From: Ornithinimicrobium pekingense DSM 21552
GTDB lineage: Bacteria > Actinomycetota > Actinomycetes > Actinomycetales > Dermatophilaceae
Direction of reading: 5' to 3'
Assembly (NCBI RefSeq): GCF_000421185.1
Contig: NZ_ATWJ01000007.1
Span: 124,001 to 188,000 of the forward strand
Length of the DNA stretch: 64,000 nt
The position numbers and the translations under genes were made by a program. Positions within the stretch are counted from its first letter, which is position 1, and each line of letters opens with the position of its first letter. Below are positions 1-12,762 of the stretch, piece after piece. The notes beneath the pieces were generated by a model. That model was not told the DNA's origin and ran no database searches. It saw nothing but the letters and a program-made list of their open reading frames with translations.

Positions 1-408
1 GCCCACGACCCGTCCCACCAGCGCCCCGAGCGGCTGCTCGTGGCGACGGACGCGCGGCGCAAGGAGGTGTACTGGGCCGTCTACGAGCTCGGTCCCGCGG
101 GGGCGCACCGGGTGGACGGCCCGGCGGTCGCCCGCGCCGCCGACCTGCCGCCGGACGTGCGGTCGCTGCCCGTCGTCGGCCGGGGCAGCGAGCTCTACCC
201 CGACGCCCTGACCAACCCCATACCCGGCGGGCCCCGGGACGTCGACCCGGGCATGCTCGCCCGGCTCGCCGTCGACCTGCGCGCCGGAGGGCATCCCGAC
301 TTCGGCACCGCGCTGCTGGACCCGGAGCCGCTCTACCTGCGCCGCCCGGACGCGGTGGCGGCCCCCGGCACCGCGATGGCGACCACGCGACCGGCGGCGG
401 CCCCGTGA
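1..408 (+). CDS. tsaB: TsaB, t6A synthesis protein (5' end cut by the window)
   Basis: This is the C-terminal 135 codons of TsaB, the inactive TsaD paralogue that dimerises with TsaD (with TsaE) to make N6-threonylcarbamoyladenosine on ANN-decoding tRNAs in the cytoplasm. The frame is open from the first base, so the true start lies upstream. Visible near the left edge is ATDARRKEVYW, a segment typical of TsaB at the end of its N-terminal ASKHA half. The stop overlaps the rimI start by 4 bases (GTGA), and tsaD follows, which is the standard tsaB-rimI-tsaD operon. Identification rests partly on this order, because the C-terminal half of TsaB is poorly conserved. Confidence 0.88.
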   Translation, partial: AHDPSHQRPERLLVATDARRKEVYWAVYELGPAGAHRVDGPAVARAADLPPDVRSLPVVGRGSELYPDALTNPIPGGPRDVDPGMLARLAVDLRAGGHPDFGTALLDPEPLYLRRPDAVAAPGTAMATTRPAAAP

Positions 409-872
409 GGACCCGCGAGGCGACCTGGCGCGACCTGTCCGCCATGGCTCGGCTGGAGGCCGCGTGCTTCCCGCACGACGCGTGGTCGGAGGCGACCTTC
501 TGGTCCGAGCTGGCCGAGCGCCCGCATCGGTCCTACTGGGTCGCGACCGACGGCGGCGGGCCGGAGGAGCCGCTCGTGGGGTATGCCGGCGTGAGCACGG
601 TCGACGACGTCGCCGAGGTGATGACCCTGGCGGTGGACCCCGGACGTCGCGGCTGCGGGCTCGGGGCTCGGTTGCTGGACCTGCTGCACGCTCGGGCGCA
701 CGACGCCGGGTCGACCGCCGTCCTGCTGGAGGTGCGGGCGGACAACGAGGCGGCCCGGGCGCTCTACGGCACCCGGGGCTACCGGGTGGCGCACACCCGG
801 CGTGGTTACTACCGATCCGCCGGGGGCGGTCCTGCCGTGGACGCCCTCGTCATGCGCAAGGAGCTGGTCTGA
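405..872 (+). CDS. rimI: RimI, ribosomal protein S18-alanine N-acetyltransferase
   Basis: A 155-residue GNAT acetyltransferase whose family member RimI acetylates the N-terminal alanine of ribosomal protein S18 using acetyl-CoA. Visible marks are the acetyl-CoA pyrophosphate loop RRGCGLG (residues 81-87), the NEAARALY segment (114-121) and RRGYY (132-136), as in RimI. The GTG start overlaps the tsaB stop, and tsaD starts one base after the rimI stop region, so translation is probably coupled. The name follows family and operon context; other N-terminal targets are possible. Confidence 0.9.
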   Translation: MRTREATWRDLSAMARLEAACFPHDAWSEATFWSELAERPHRSYWVATDGGGPEEPLVGYAGVSTVDDVAEVMTLAVDPGRRGCGLGARLLDLLHARAHDAGSTAVLLEVRADNEAARALYGTRGYRVAHTRRGYYRSAGGGPAVDALVMRKELV

Positions 873-873
873 G

Positions 874-1926
874 GTGACGACCGAGCACGAACCCCTGGTC
901 CTGGGCATCGAGACCAGCTGCGACGAGACCGGGGTGGGCATCGTGCGGGGCCAGACCCTGCTGGCCGACACGGTGGCCAGCAGCGTCGACGAGCACGCGC
1001 GGTTCGGCGGGGTCGTGCCCGAGGTCGCCAGCCGGGCGCACCTGGAGGCGATGGTCCCCACGATCGAGCGTGCCTGCGCGCAGGCGGGCGTGCGGCTGCA
1101 GGAAGTCGACGCCGTGGCGGTGACGGCGGGTCCCGGCCTCGCCGGAGCCCTGCTCGTCGGCGTCGCGGCGGCCAAGGCCCTCGCCGTCGGCCTGGGGCGG
1201 CCCATCTACGGGGTCAACCACCTGGCGGCCCACGTGGCCGTCGACGTGGTGGAGCACGGCCCGCTGCCGGAGCCGACCATGGGGCTGCTGGTCAGCGGAG
1301 GCCACTCCAACCTGCTGCTGGTGCCTGACGTCACCTGCGACATCCGCTCGCTGGGAGCCACCATCGACGACGCCGCCGGGGAGGCCTTCGACAAGGTCGC
1401 CCGCCTCCTGGGGCTGCCGTTCCCGGGCGGCCCGCACATCGACCGGGCGGCGCGCGAGGGCAACCAGGTGGCGATCGACTTCCCCCGGGGGCTGACGTCG
1501 GGCCGGGACATGGACCGCCATCGGTTCGACTACTCCTTCTCCGGTCTCAAGACCGCCGTGGCGCGCTGGGTGAAGGCCCGTGAGGACAGCGGCGAGCCGG
1601 TGCCGGTGGCCGACGTGGCCGCCAGCTTCCAGGAGGCGGTCGTGGACGTGCTGACGCGCAAGGCGGTCCTCGCCTGCCGCGAGCACGGGGTGGACGACCT
1701 GCTGATCGGCGGGGGCGTGGCGGCCAACTCCCGGCTCCGGGCGATGGCGCAGGAACGGTGCGACGCCGCCGGCGTCCGGCTGCGCGTGCCCCGGCCCGGG
1801 CTGTGCACCGACAACGGCGCCATGGTCGCGGCGCTGGGGGCCGAGATGGTGCAGAAGGGGCGCGAGGCCTCCCGGCTGGACCTGCCGGCCGACTCCTCCC
1901 AGCCGGTGTGGCAGGTCTCGGCCTGA
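874..1926 (+). CDS. tsaD: TsaD, tRNA threonylcarbamoyltransferase catalytic subunit
   Basis: TsaD transfers threonylcarbamoyl from its AMP ester to A37 of tRNA, with TsaB and TsaE as partners. The 350 residues match the family length. It carries [12 protein letters not shown] (11-22), the metal-binding HLAAH (His116, His120), the SGGH turn (141-144) and a late CTDNGAM segment. I chose GTG at 874 because it lies just after the rimI stop and gives the normal N-terminus; an upstream in-frame start at 802 would run through rimI. It is the last gene of the tsaB-rimI-tsaD operon and meets the next gene tail to tail with only six bases between them. Confidence 0.95.
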   Translation: MTTEHEPLVLGIETSCDETGVGIVRGQTLLADTVASSVDEHARFGGVVPEVASRAHLEAMVPTIERACAQAGVRLQEVDAVAVTAGPGLAGALLVGVAAAKALAVGLGRPIYGVNHLAAHVAVDVVEHGPLPEPTMGLLVSGGHSNLLLVPDVTCDIRSLGATIDDAAGEAFDKVARLLGLPFPGGPHIDRAAREGNQVAIDFPRGLTSGRDMDRHRFDYSFSGLKTAVARWVKAREDSGEPVPVADVAASFQEAVVDVLTRKAVLACREHGVDDLLIGGGVAANSRLRAMAQERCDAAGVRLRVPRPGLCTDNGAMVAALGAEMVQKGREASRLDLPADSSQPVWQVSA

Positions 1927-1932
1927 CCACGG

Positions 1933-3204
1933 TCAGGGCGTGCTCGAGGCCTGCGCGAGCGGGGTGACGACCACCACGGACGGTCTGCCGGCCACCCGGG
2001 TCAGCACCAGCGTCGCCTCCGGTGACGAGCGGCCCCCGCGCAGCCTCAGCTCGGCACGGAAACGTTCGGGGTCCGTCGGGACCCCACGCTTCTTGAGGGT
2101 CACGCGGCCGACGCCACGTCCGCGCAGCCACGCCCGGACCGGGCGCGCGTGCAGCGGCAGCACCTCCTCGACGGCGAACCACCGGGCCCACGGCACGTCG
2201 ACGGGGCCGGGCGCCGACACGTACCCCACGCCCGGGTCCAGCTCACGGCCGCCGACGGCGGCAGCCACGCTGCCGGTCAGGCCCGCGGCGAGCACGCCGC
2301 GGTCCGGCTCGGCCAGCCACGCCTCCGGTCGCTCCCCGTCGGCCAGGGCCGGAGGTGGGTCGGCCACCTCCGTGACGCGCTCCCAGGCGACGCCGTGAGC
2401 GGTGGACGTGCCGACCACGGCGCTCGCGCCGGCCCGCCGGACCGCGCCGCGCCACCACACGGCGCACTCGACGACGTCACCGTCGAGCGAGACCCACTCC
2501 GCCTCGGCGCCCCGCGGCAGGTCTCCGCGGGAGAAGCCGGGCGAGAGCTTGGCCCCGGTCGCGGCGGCACCGGCCGCCACCGCCTGCACGTGCTCCCACG
2601 ACGGCGCGAGGTCCGAGAGCCGGAAGACGCGCCGCGTGCGCCCCCGGGCGTCCGCGACCCCGGGGGTGCGGCGTGCCGGGTCGAGCCAGGCTCCGTCGCC
2701 GGGACGCGGCGCGACCTCGTGCACGTCGGCGTGCACCACCCGGGCACGGGGGTATGCGGCCAGGTTGGCGGTCGCGGCCGCGGCCACCTCCTCGTCGCGC
2801 TCGACGGCGGTCACCTCCAGGCCGGCCTCGGCGAGGGCGACGGCGTCGAGGCCCACCCCGGACCCGAGATCCCACACGTGACCCACGCCGGCGTCGACGA
2901 AGCGCTGCGCGTGCCGTCGGGCGACCGCGGGGCGGGTCGCCTGCTCCAGGCCGTCGCCGGTCAGCAGCATCCGGGCGGCCGCAGGGCCGAGCCGCCCGGC
3001 CGCACGGGCGCGCAGCCGGGCCTGGGTCAGGGCGGCGGACACCAGGTCGGCGTCCAGCCCCTCCGCGCGCAGCCGCGTGGTCAGCGCCAGGACCTCTGCG
3101 TCGTCGTAGGGCGGGAGCGCCTCCAGCACCGCCCGGCCCTCCCGAGCGGCCAGGCGGCGCAGCAGCGCGGCCGCGTGCGCCGTGCGGTCCTCCTCTGCGG
3201 TCAC
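1933..3204 (-). CDS. Class I SAM-dependent methyltransferase with THUMP-like C-terminus
   Basis: A 423-residue putative methyltransferase. An all-helical N-terminal part (about 1-100) is followed by a Rossmann fold with the SAM loop WDLGSGVGLD (111-120) and an acidic end to strand 2 (AVERD, about 133-137). Further on is WLDPARRT, in the place where nucleic-acid methyltransferases often carry DPPR. The C-terminal region resembles the THUMP-like domain annotated on actinobacterial homologues, which suggests an RNA substrate, but the target is unknown. GTG at 3204 was chosen because the frame upstream runs into the divergent phospholipase gene. It is transcribed toward tsaD. Confidence 0.75.
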   Translation of the reverse strand: MTAEEDRTAHAAALLRRLAAREGRAVLEALPPYDDAEVLALTTRLRAEGLDADLVSAALTQARLRARAAGRLGPAAARMLLTGDGLEQATRPAVARRHAQRFVDAGVGHVWDLGSGVGLDAVALAEAGLEVTAVERDEEVAAAATANLAAYPRARVVHADVHEVAPRPGDGAWLDPARRTPGVADARGRTRRVFRLSDLAPSWEHVQAVAAGAAATGAKLSPGFSRGDLPRGAEAEWVSLDGDVVECAVWWRGAVRRAGASAVVGTSTAHGVAWERVTEVADPPPALADGERPEAWLAEPDRGVLAAGLTGSVAAAVGGRELDPGVGYVSAPGPVDVPWARWFAVEEVLPLHARPVRAWLRGRGVGRVTLKKRGVPTDPERFRAELRLRGGRSSPEATLVLTRVAGRPSVVVVTPLAQASSTP

Positions 3205-3267
3205 CCGGCCATTGTGCGGCACCGACCACGAAGAGGACGGCGGAGGACCGCGGCGGTGACGGCCCAG

Positions 3268-3273
3268 TAGATT
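3268..3273 (+). promoter_or_regulatory. -10 element for the phospholipase-D-like gene
   Basis: TAGATT ends seven bases before the GTG start at 3281, the spacing expected for a leaderless transcript. No ribosome binding site is visible. Confidence 0.5.
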
Positions 3274-3280
3274 GGCTCCC

Positions 3281-4552
3281 GTGCCGACCCACGTGCTGAG
3301 CTCCGACGCCCGCCGGTGGCTGCGGCGTGCCCGCCGCGTCGCCCTGAGGACCGCGGGATGGACCGTCGCGGGCCAGCTCTCCCTCGCCGCGGGCGTCATG
3401 GCCGTCGACGCCATCCGCAAGCAGCGGGACAAGGGCGACGACCCCAGCGTGCCGGCGGACGACCCCCTGCACGCCGACGTCCGCGAGGACCGGATCACCA
3501 CCTACACCTACGGCCGCGCGCTCTACGACGACATGCTCGAGGCCATCGACGGTGCGCAGGAGTGCGTCTACCTCGCGTCCTACATCTGGAAGGCCGACGA
3601 CGTCGGGCAGGCCTTCAAGGACGCGGTCGTGCGGGCCGCGGAGCGCGGCGTGCTGGTCTGCGTGGTCTTCGACGGCTTCGCCAACCTCGTGGTGCCGCGC
3701 GAGTTCCAGCGCTTCCCCGAGCCGGTCCACGTGCTGCGCTTCCCGGTGGTCCGACCCGGCCTGCCGCTCATGGACCTGCGGCGCACCGGCCGCGACCACC
3801 GCAAGATCCTCGTGGTCGACGGCACCGTCGGATTCGTCGGCGGGTACAACATCGGCGAGCTCTACGCGACGAAGTGGCGCGACACCCACGTGCGGGTCGA
3901 GGGGCCAGGGGTGTGGGAGCTGCAGAACTCCTTCGTCGACTTCTGGAACCGGCACCGCCGTCCCTCCCAGCCCGCCCTGCCCGACAGCGGGTCACCCCGC
4001 TGGGACGCCGCGCTGCGTGCGGCCCGCAACGAGCCCAGCCGGCTGGTCTACCCGGTCCGTGCTCTCTACCTGGAGGCCATCGACCGGGCGATGGAGCGCA
4101 TCTGGATCACCCAGGGCTATTTCATCCCCGACGAGGAGGTCCTCGAGGGGCTGCTCTCGGCCGCGGCCCGCGGCGTCGACGTCCGGGTGATCATGCCCGA
4201 GCACTCCAACCACGTCCTGGCCGACATCGTCGCGCGCTACTACTGGAGGCAGCTCCTCGAGGGCGGGGTGCACCTGCACCTCTACCAGGACCTCATGGTG
4301 CACGCCAAGACCGCCACCGTCGACGGCGCCTGGGCCACGATCGGCACGGCCAACATCGACCGGCTCTCGCTGCGGGGGAACTACGAGATCAACCTCGAGA
4401 TCGTCAGCGCCGAGCAGGCGGCCCACATGGAGCAGGTCTTCCGCCGCGACCTGGAGCGCTGCGAGGAGATCACCCTGGACAGGTGGCGCGAGCGGCCCTG
4501 GCACTACCGCGTCCTGGAGCGTGCGCTGCGCCCGCTCGAGGCGATGCTCTGA
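3281..4552 (+). CDS. Phospholipase D / cardiolipin synthase family protein
   Basis: A 423-residue member of the PLD superfamily, which forms or breaks phosphodiester bonds through a covalent phosphohistidine. Both HKD motifs are intact: HRKILVVD (His173, Lys175, Asp180) and HAKTATVD (His341, Lys343, Asp348). A weakly hydrophobic stretch at about 24-45 (TAGWTVAGQLSLAAGVMAV) may anchor it to the membrane. The layout fits a bacterial cardiolipin synthase, which condenses two phosphatidylglycerols, but other phosphatidyl transferases or phospholipases are not excluded. GTG 3281 was preferred over TTG 3272 because of the -10 element seven bases upstream. Confidence 0.82.
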   Translation: MPTHVLSSDARRWLRRARRVALRTAGWTVAGQLSLAAGVMAVDAIRKQRDKGDDPSVPADDPLHADVREDRITTYTYGRALYDDMLEAIDGAQECVYLASYIWKADDVGQAFKDAVVRAAERGVLVCVVFDGFANLVVPREFQRFPEPVHVLRFPVVRPGLPLMDLRRTGRDHRKILVVDGTVGFVGGYNIGELYATKWRDTHVRVEGPGVWELQNSFVDFWNRHRRPSQPALPDSGSPRWDAALRAARNEPSRLVYPVRALYLEAIDRAMERIWITQGYFIPDEEVLEGLLSAAARGVDVRVIMPEHSNHVLADIVARYYWRQLLEGGVHLHLYQDLMVHAKTATVDGAWATIGTANIDRLSLRGNYEINLEIVSAEQAAHMEQVFRRDLERCEEITLDRWRERPWHYRVLERALRPLEAML

Positions 4553-4560
4553 CGACACCC

Positions 4561-4587
4561 CTGGCACTCGGCTTGACCGAGTGCTAA
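4561..4587. promoter_or_regulatory. CIRCE operator 1 (HrcA site)
   Basis: CTGGCACTC, nine bases, then GAGTGCTAA. This matches the CIRCE consensus TTAGCACTC-N9-GAGTGCTAA at all but two positions of the left arm. HrcA bound here would cover the -35 of the groES promoter (TTGACC, 4573-4578), repressing it until heat shock. Confidence 0.93.
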
Positions 4588-4602
4588 TCACCTGCCTAGA
4601 TT
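4573..4602 (+). promoter_or_regulatory. groES-groEL promoter (-35 TTGACC, -10 TAGATT)
   Basis: TTGACC at 4573-4578 and TAGATT at 4597-4602 are separated by 18 bases, a good housekeeping-sigma promoter. The -35 sits inside CIRCE 1, and the expected transcription start (about 4608-4610) sits inside CIRCE 2. Confidence 0.82.
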
Positions 4603-4606
4603 CGTC

Positions 4607-4633
4607 TTAGCACTCGGGGCACGCAAGTGCCAG
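4607..4633. promoter_or_regulatory. CIRCE operator 2 (HrcA site)
   Basis: A perfect left arm TTAGCACTC, nine bases, then AAGTGCCAG, which keeps six of the nine consensus positions. It covers the predicted transcription start, so two HrcA dimers would bracket the core promoter. Confidence 0.88.
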
Positions 4634-4742
4634 CCGCGAGACCGGCCGACCCCCGCGACGGCGGTCGGGACCGCGACCGGGTGACCGCATCACGACCACG
4701 CCGACCGGCAGCGCCGGTCGGCCCACGAAAGGGAAGGTAACC

Positions 4743-5039
4743 GTGTCGGTTTCCATCAAGCCGCTCGAGGACCGCATCGTCGTCCAGGCCGTCGAGGCCG
4801 AGCAGACCACCGCCTCCGGTCTCGTCATCCCGGACACCGCCAAGGAGAAGCCCCAGGAGGGCGAGGTCCTGGCCGTGGGCCCGGGCCGCTGGAACGAGGA
4901 CGGCGACGAGCGCGTCCCCATGGACGTCAAGGTCGGCGACCGCGTCATCTACAGCAAGTACGGCGGCACCGAGGTCAAGTACGGCGGCACCGAGTACCTG
5001 ATCCTGAGCGCGCGCGACGTCCTCGCGATCGTCGGCTGA
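4743..5039 (+). CDS. groES: GroES co-chaperonin
   Basis: The 98-residue GroES (Cpn10) subunit, whose heptamer caps the GroEL cavity during ATP-dependent folding in the cytoplasm. It shows [11 protein letters not shown] at the N-terminus, a mobile loop (about 20-35) and the actinobacterial C-terminal signature [15 protein letters not shown]. The GTG start follows an AGGGAAGG ribosome binding site by about five bases. A leader of about 130 bases separates it from the CIRCE-controlled promoter. groEL follows after 114 bases. Confidence 0.97.
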   Translation: MSVSIKPLEDRIVVQAVEAEQTTASGLVIPDTAKEKPQEGEVLAVGPGRWNEDGDERVPMDVKVGDRVIYSKYGGTEVKYGGTEYLILSARDVLAIVG

Positions 5040-5066
5040 CGCACCTGTCCTCCGCAACGCACCTGA

Positions 5067-6761
<1,695 letters not shown>

Positions 6762-6808
6762 CCGGCGGACCGCGCCGCCCGCCACCGGTGGCGCGGTCGC
6801 TCGCGACC

Positions 6809-6840
6809 AGGCCCCCTGCCGGACCCCCGGCAGGGGGCCT
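6809..6840. terminator. Terminator hairpin between groEL1 and whiB
   Basis: A perfect 14-bp stem (6809-6822 with 6827-6840) with a four-base ACCC loop. There is no U-tract, as is usual at this GC content. It can serve both converging genes. Confidence 0.85.
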
Positions 6841-6852
6841 CGTCGCGCCGCC

Positions 6853-7143
6853 TCAGAGGACGGAGCGGTCCTGCTCGGCGTAGTGGGCCTGCCGCTCGTC
6901 CTCCGTCATGCCGCCCCACACCCCGTAGGGCTCGCGGGCGGCGAGCGCGTGGGTGCGGCACCGCTCGAGGACGGGACAGGTGGCGCAGACCTGCTTGGCC
7001 CGCTCGTCCCGTCGCCGGCGGGCGGGGCCGCGCTCGCCCTCCGGATGGAAGAAGACCTCGGGGCTGACCGTGCGGCACGAGCCCTGGAACTGCCAGTCCC
7101 ACAGGTCAGCCACGGGGCCGGGAGGGTGGGCGGTCTCCACCAC
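6853..7143 (-). CDS. WhiB-family iron-sulfur regulator (WhiB3/WhiD-like)
   Basis: A 96-residue WhiB-like protein, a small regulator that holds a redox-sensitive [4Fe-4S] cluster and binds the primary sigma factor. The cluster cysteines are Cys23, Cys53, Cys56 and Cys62 (C-x29-C-x2-C-x5-C), followed by the GVWGG turn (74-78). The segment WDWQFQGSCR and the long FFHPEGERG loop resemble WhiB3/WhiD, and the position between groEL1 and sigD matches whiB3 in Mycobacterium. I chose GTG 7143, behind an AGAGGAG ribosome binding site. A GTG further upstream at 7176 falls inside the likely -10 element. Confidence 0.88.
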   Translation of the reverse strand: MVETAHPPGPVADLWDWQFQGSCRTVSPEVFFHPEGERGPARRRRDERAKQVCATCPVLERCRTHALAAREPYGVWGGMTEDERQAHYAEQDRSVL

Positions 7144-7174
7144 GTCGTCGATCTCCTCTCGGAGGGCCTGCCTC

Positions 7175-7180
7175 ACTGTA
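7175..7180 (-). promoter_or_regulatory. -10 element for the whiB gene
   Basis: TACAGT on the minus strand would give a leader of about 25 bases ahead of the ribosome binding site and GTG at 7143. Confidence 0.45.
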
Positions 7181-7337
7181 GACCCCGGCGCTGGACGCGT
7201 GCGCAGACCCGCGGGGAGCGTCGGCCGAGCTGCTCTCGACCCTTCCCGCGCGGCCTCGGCTGTGACATCCTGCAGACCACCCGTTCCGTGACGAGCGGGG
7301 CGTGCGGGTATGCCGGTGCAGCGCCGGAGGAAGAGGT

Positions 7338-8065
7338 GTGCGGGTGGGACTGTGGGGAACCTCCGCCGTCGGCATCGTGTCCGGCCACGCGGTCACGCTC
7401 GGACCACCGGCGCCGGCCGCCTCACGGCTGGTCGCCCGGCCTGCCGTCGTGCGGGGTCCGGCACGGACGGCGCCGCGGCAGGCGGCCGCAGGAGCCGGCG
7501 CGACCCTGCCGGACGACCTGCGCGGCCTGGCGCGCGCCGCCCGCGGTGGTGACGCCCAGGCCCGCGAGCGGCTGCTCGGCGGGGTGCTGACGATCGCCCA
7601 CCGCTACGCCCGTGCGCGCCTGGGCACCTACCCCGCCGCCGCCGAGGTGGCGGCCGACGTCGCCCAGGAGGTCGGCATGGGGGTGCTGACCGCTCTGCCG
7701 ACCTACGACGACCGTGGTGCCCCGTTCGAGGCGTTCGTCTACCGCATCGCCTCGCGCAAGGTCGCCGACGCCCAGCGGGCCCACGCCCGCGGCCCCGTGC
7801 CGACCGACCACGTCGGGTCCCCGCTGTTCGACGCCCACGTGGTGTCCGCCGAGACGCACGTCGTCGAACGTGACGAGGCCGCCCGCGCCTGGGCCCTGCT
7901 GGAGACCCTCTCCGAGCGCCACCGTGAGGTCCTCGTCCTGCGGGTCGGGGTCGGGCTGAGCGCCGCCGAGGCCGCGGACGCCCTCGGCATGACGCCGGGC
8001 GCGGTCCGGGTCACCCAGCACCGCGCGCTGACCGAGCTGCGGGAGCGCTGGGCGGAGCTGGCCCG

Positions 8066-8069
<4 letters not shown>
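7338..8069 (+). CDS. sigD: SigD-type extracytoplasmic-function sigma factor
   Basis: A 243-residue sigma-70-family factor with regions 2 and 4 only. An N-terminal extension of about 55 residues precedes region 2 (DVAQEVGMGVLTALPTYD through AFVYRIASRKVAD), and region 4 has the helix-turn-helix LSAAEAADALGMTPGAVRV. GTG at 7338 follows GGAGG by seven bases. The next gene overlaps by four bases and encodes a membrane protein with the RsdA layout, so the two form a sigma/anti-sigma pair. The neighbours whiB and guaB match the sigD locus of Mycobacterium, where SigD acts in stationary phase; that role here is inference. Confidence 0.88.
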
Positions 8070-10683
<2,614 letters not shown>

Positions 10684-10708
10684 GGGACCCGCGCGGCGCC
10701 GACGGCGC

Positions 10709-11518
10709 TCAGTCGAACTGCCAGGACCGCTTGGACAGGCCGTACCAGAACCCGTCCACGACGCTCGAGCTGTCCACCCCGCCGGAGGCGTCCGCGGCAC
10801 CCAGCGCCAGGTAGAGCGGCGCCCAGTGCTCGGTGCGCGGGTGGGCGACCCGAGCCGCGGGGGCCCGGGTCTCGAAGTCCAGGACCGCGTCGACGTCCCC
10901 GCGCCGCAGCGCCTCGGCCGCCCAGTGGTCGAACTCCGCGGAAGGCGTGGGCGGAGCGGCGTCCGCGGGCTCGCGCGGGTCGAACCAGGCGAGGTTGTGC
11001 GTGGTGAAGCCCGAGCCCACGATGAGCGTGCCCTCCTCCCGCAGCGGCGCCAGCCGACGGCCCAGCTCGAACAGCTGGCGGGGGTCGAGGGTCGGCATCG
11101 ACATCTGCACCACGGGCACGTCGGCCTCGGGGAACATCTCGACCAGCGGCACGTAGGCGCCGTGGTCCAGCCCCCGGGTCTCGTCGCGGTGGACACCTCC
11201 CGCGTGGTCGCCGACCAGGCCCTCGACCGTGCCGGCCAGGTCGGGGGCGAGCGGGGCGTCGTAGGTCACCGTGTAGTACTTCTCCGGGAAGCCCCAGAAG
11301 TCGTAGACCAGCGGCCGGGCCTGCTGCGTCGCCGACAGCGACAGCGGCGCGTTCTCCCAGTGGGCCGAGACCATGAGGATGTTGCGCGGGGTGGGCAGGT
11401 CGGCCGACCACGAGGCGAGCTGGGCGGTCCAGCGGGCGTCGTCGGCCAGCGGTGGCGCACCGTGCGACAGGTAGAGGATCGGCATGCGGGAGGGGGCGGC
11501 GGCGGTCATGCCCACCAT
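10709..11518 (-). CDS. LigB-family extradiol dioxygenase (DODA type)
   Basis: A 269-residue enzyme of the class III extradiol ring-cleavage family, which opens catechol rings using a non-haem metal. Candidate metal and acid-base histidines lie in YLSHGAPP, VSAHWEN, DHGAYVPL, GFTTHNLAW and RTEHWAPLYLA, all family positions. Bacterial relatives are annotated as 4,5-DOPA dioxygenases; the natural substrate is usually unknown. ATG 11518 and ATG 11509 are both possible and neither has a clear ribosome binding site. The gene is a lone opposite-strand insertion between guaB and guaB3, with no catabolic partners nearby. Confidence 0.85.
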   Translation of the reverse strand: MVGMTAAAPSRMPILYLSHGAPPLADDARWTAQLASWSADLPTPRNILMVSAHWENAPLSLSATQQARPLVYDFWGFPEKYYTVTYDAPLAPDLAGTVEGLVGDHAGGVHRDETRGLDHGAYVPLVEMFPEADVPVVQMSMPTLDPRQLFELGRRLAPLREEGTLIVGSGFTTHNLAWFDPREPADAAPPTPSAEFDHWAAEALRRGDVDAVLDFETRAPAARVAHPRTEHWAPLYLALGAADASGGVDSSSVVDGFWYGLSKRSWQFD

Positions 11519-11640
11519 TGTCGTTGATGTGTCACCTATCTGCAAGGGCGGTGTGCGCGGGACCAGCAGGCAGGGTGCGGACCCGGGTGCCCGCGGTGTG
11601 GGTGTCGTGGACCGCACCCAGGGCTGGGTAGCCTGTCCCG

Positions 11641-12762
11641 GTGACTGAGATCGAGATCGGCCGTGGCAAGCGGGGCCGCCGCGCCTTCACCTTCGACGAC
11701 ATCGCGGTCGTCCCGTCCCGCCGCACCCGGGACCCCGAGGACGTCTCGATCAGCTGGCAGATCGACGCCTACCACTTCGAGCTGCCCGTCCTCGCCGCCC
11801 CCATGGACTCGGTCGTCTCCCCGGACACGGCGATCGAGATGGGCCGGCTGGGAGGGCTCGGCGTCCTGGACCTCGAGGGCCTGTGGACGCGCTACGAGGA
11901 CCCGCTGCCCGCGCTGCAGGAGATCGCCGAGCTGCCGGACGAGCGGTCCACCGCGCGCATGCGGGAGCTGTATGCCGCGCCCGTGCGCCCCGAGCTGATC
12001 ACCGAGCGGCTGCGCCAGGTCCGGGACGCCGGCGTCACGGTCGCCGGGGCGCTCTCGCCCCAGCGCACCCAGGAGCTGTGGCGGGTCGTCGTGGAGGCCG
12101 GGGTGGACCTCTTCGTCATCCGCGGCACGACGGTGTCGGCCGAGCACGTCTCGAGCCAGGCCGAGCCGCTCAACCTCAAGCGCTTCATCTACGAGCTCGA
12201 CGTCCCGGTCGTCGTGGGCGGGGCCGGCACCTACACGGCGGCCCTGCACCTGATGCGCACCGGTGCGGCCGGCGTGCTCGTGGGCTTCGGCGGGGGGTCG
12301 GCCCACCGCACCCGCACGACCCTGGGGATCCACACGCCGGCGGCGACCGCGATCGCCGACGTGGCCGCGGCGCGCCGGGACTACCTCGACGAGTCGGGCG
12401 GGCGTTACGTGCACGTCATCGCCGACGGCGGGACGAGCACCTCCGGCGAGATGGTCAAGGCCATCGCCTGCGGGGCCGACTCGGTCATGCTGGGCGCTGC
12501 GCTCGCCCGCGCCTCCGAGGCGCCGGGCCGCGGTTTCCACTGGGGCAGCGAGGCGCACCACCACGTCCTGCCCCGGGGGCAGCGGGTCGACGTTGGGACG
12601 ATCGGCACCCTCCGTGAGATCCTGCTGGGGCCGGCGTCAGGGGCGGACGGCACGACCAACCTCACGGGTGCCCTTCGTCGCGCCATGGCGACGACCGGGT
12701 ACACCGACCTCAAGGAGTTCCAGCGCGTGGAAGTAGTGGTGGCACCGTATGGCGCCCGGTGA
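11641..12762 (+). CDS. guaB3: GuaB3 family IMP dehydrogenase-related protein
   Basis: A 373-residue TIM-barrel paralogue of IMP dehydrogenase without CBS domains. The phosphate-binding segments are present (FVIRGTTVSAE, VIADGGTSTSGEM, IACGADSVMLG), and the end LKEFQRVEVVVAPYG is typical of GuaB3. The position of the IMPDH nucleophile reads GGGSAHRTRTTLGI, with no cysteine. This matches mycobacterial GuaB3 from memory, so it is a family trait rather than damage. Activity in actinobacteria is unsettled. The stop overlaps the start of the next gene by 14 bases. Confidence 0.9.
   Translation: MTEIEIGRGKRGRRAFTFDDIAVVPSRRTRDPEDVSISWQIDAYHFELPVLAAPMDSVVSPDTAIEMGRLGGLGVLDLEGLWTRYEDPLPALQEIAELPDERSTARMRELYAAPVRPELITERLRQVRDAGVTVAGALSPQRTQELWRVVVEAGVDLFVIRGTTVSAEHVSSQAEPLNLKRFIYELDVPVVVGGAGTYTAALHLMRTGAAGVLVGFGGGSAHRTRTTLGIHTPAATAIADVAAARRDYLDESGGRYVHVIADGGTSTSGEMVKAIACGADSVMLGAALARASEAPGRGFHWGSEAHHHVLPRGQRVDVGTIGTLREILLGPASGADGTTNLTGALRRAMATTGYTDLKEFQRVEVVVAPYGAR

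Noticed and set aside
7144-7176. Longer start (GTG 7176) for the WhiB protein
   Set aside because: It lies within the probable -10 element, whereas GTG 7143 has a ribosome binding site and gives the family's N-terminal length.
11641-12762. guaB3 as a decayed guaB duplicate
   Set aside because: The frame is complete, the family-specific ends are intact and the missing Cys matches other actinobacterial GuaB3 proteins.
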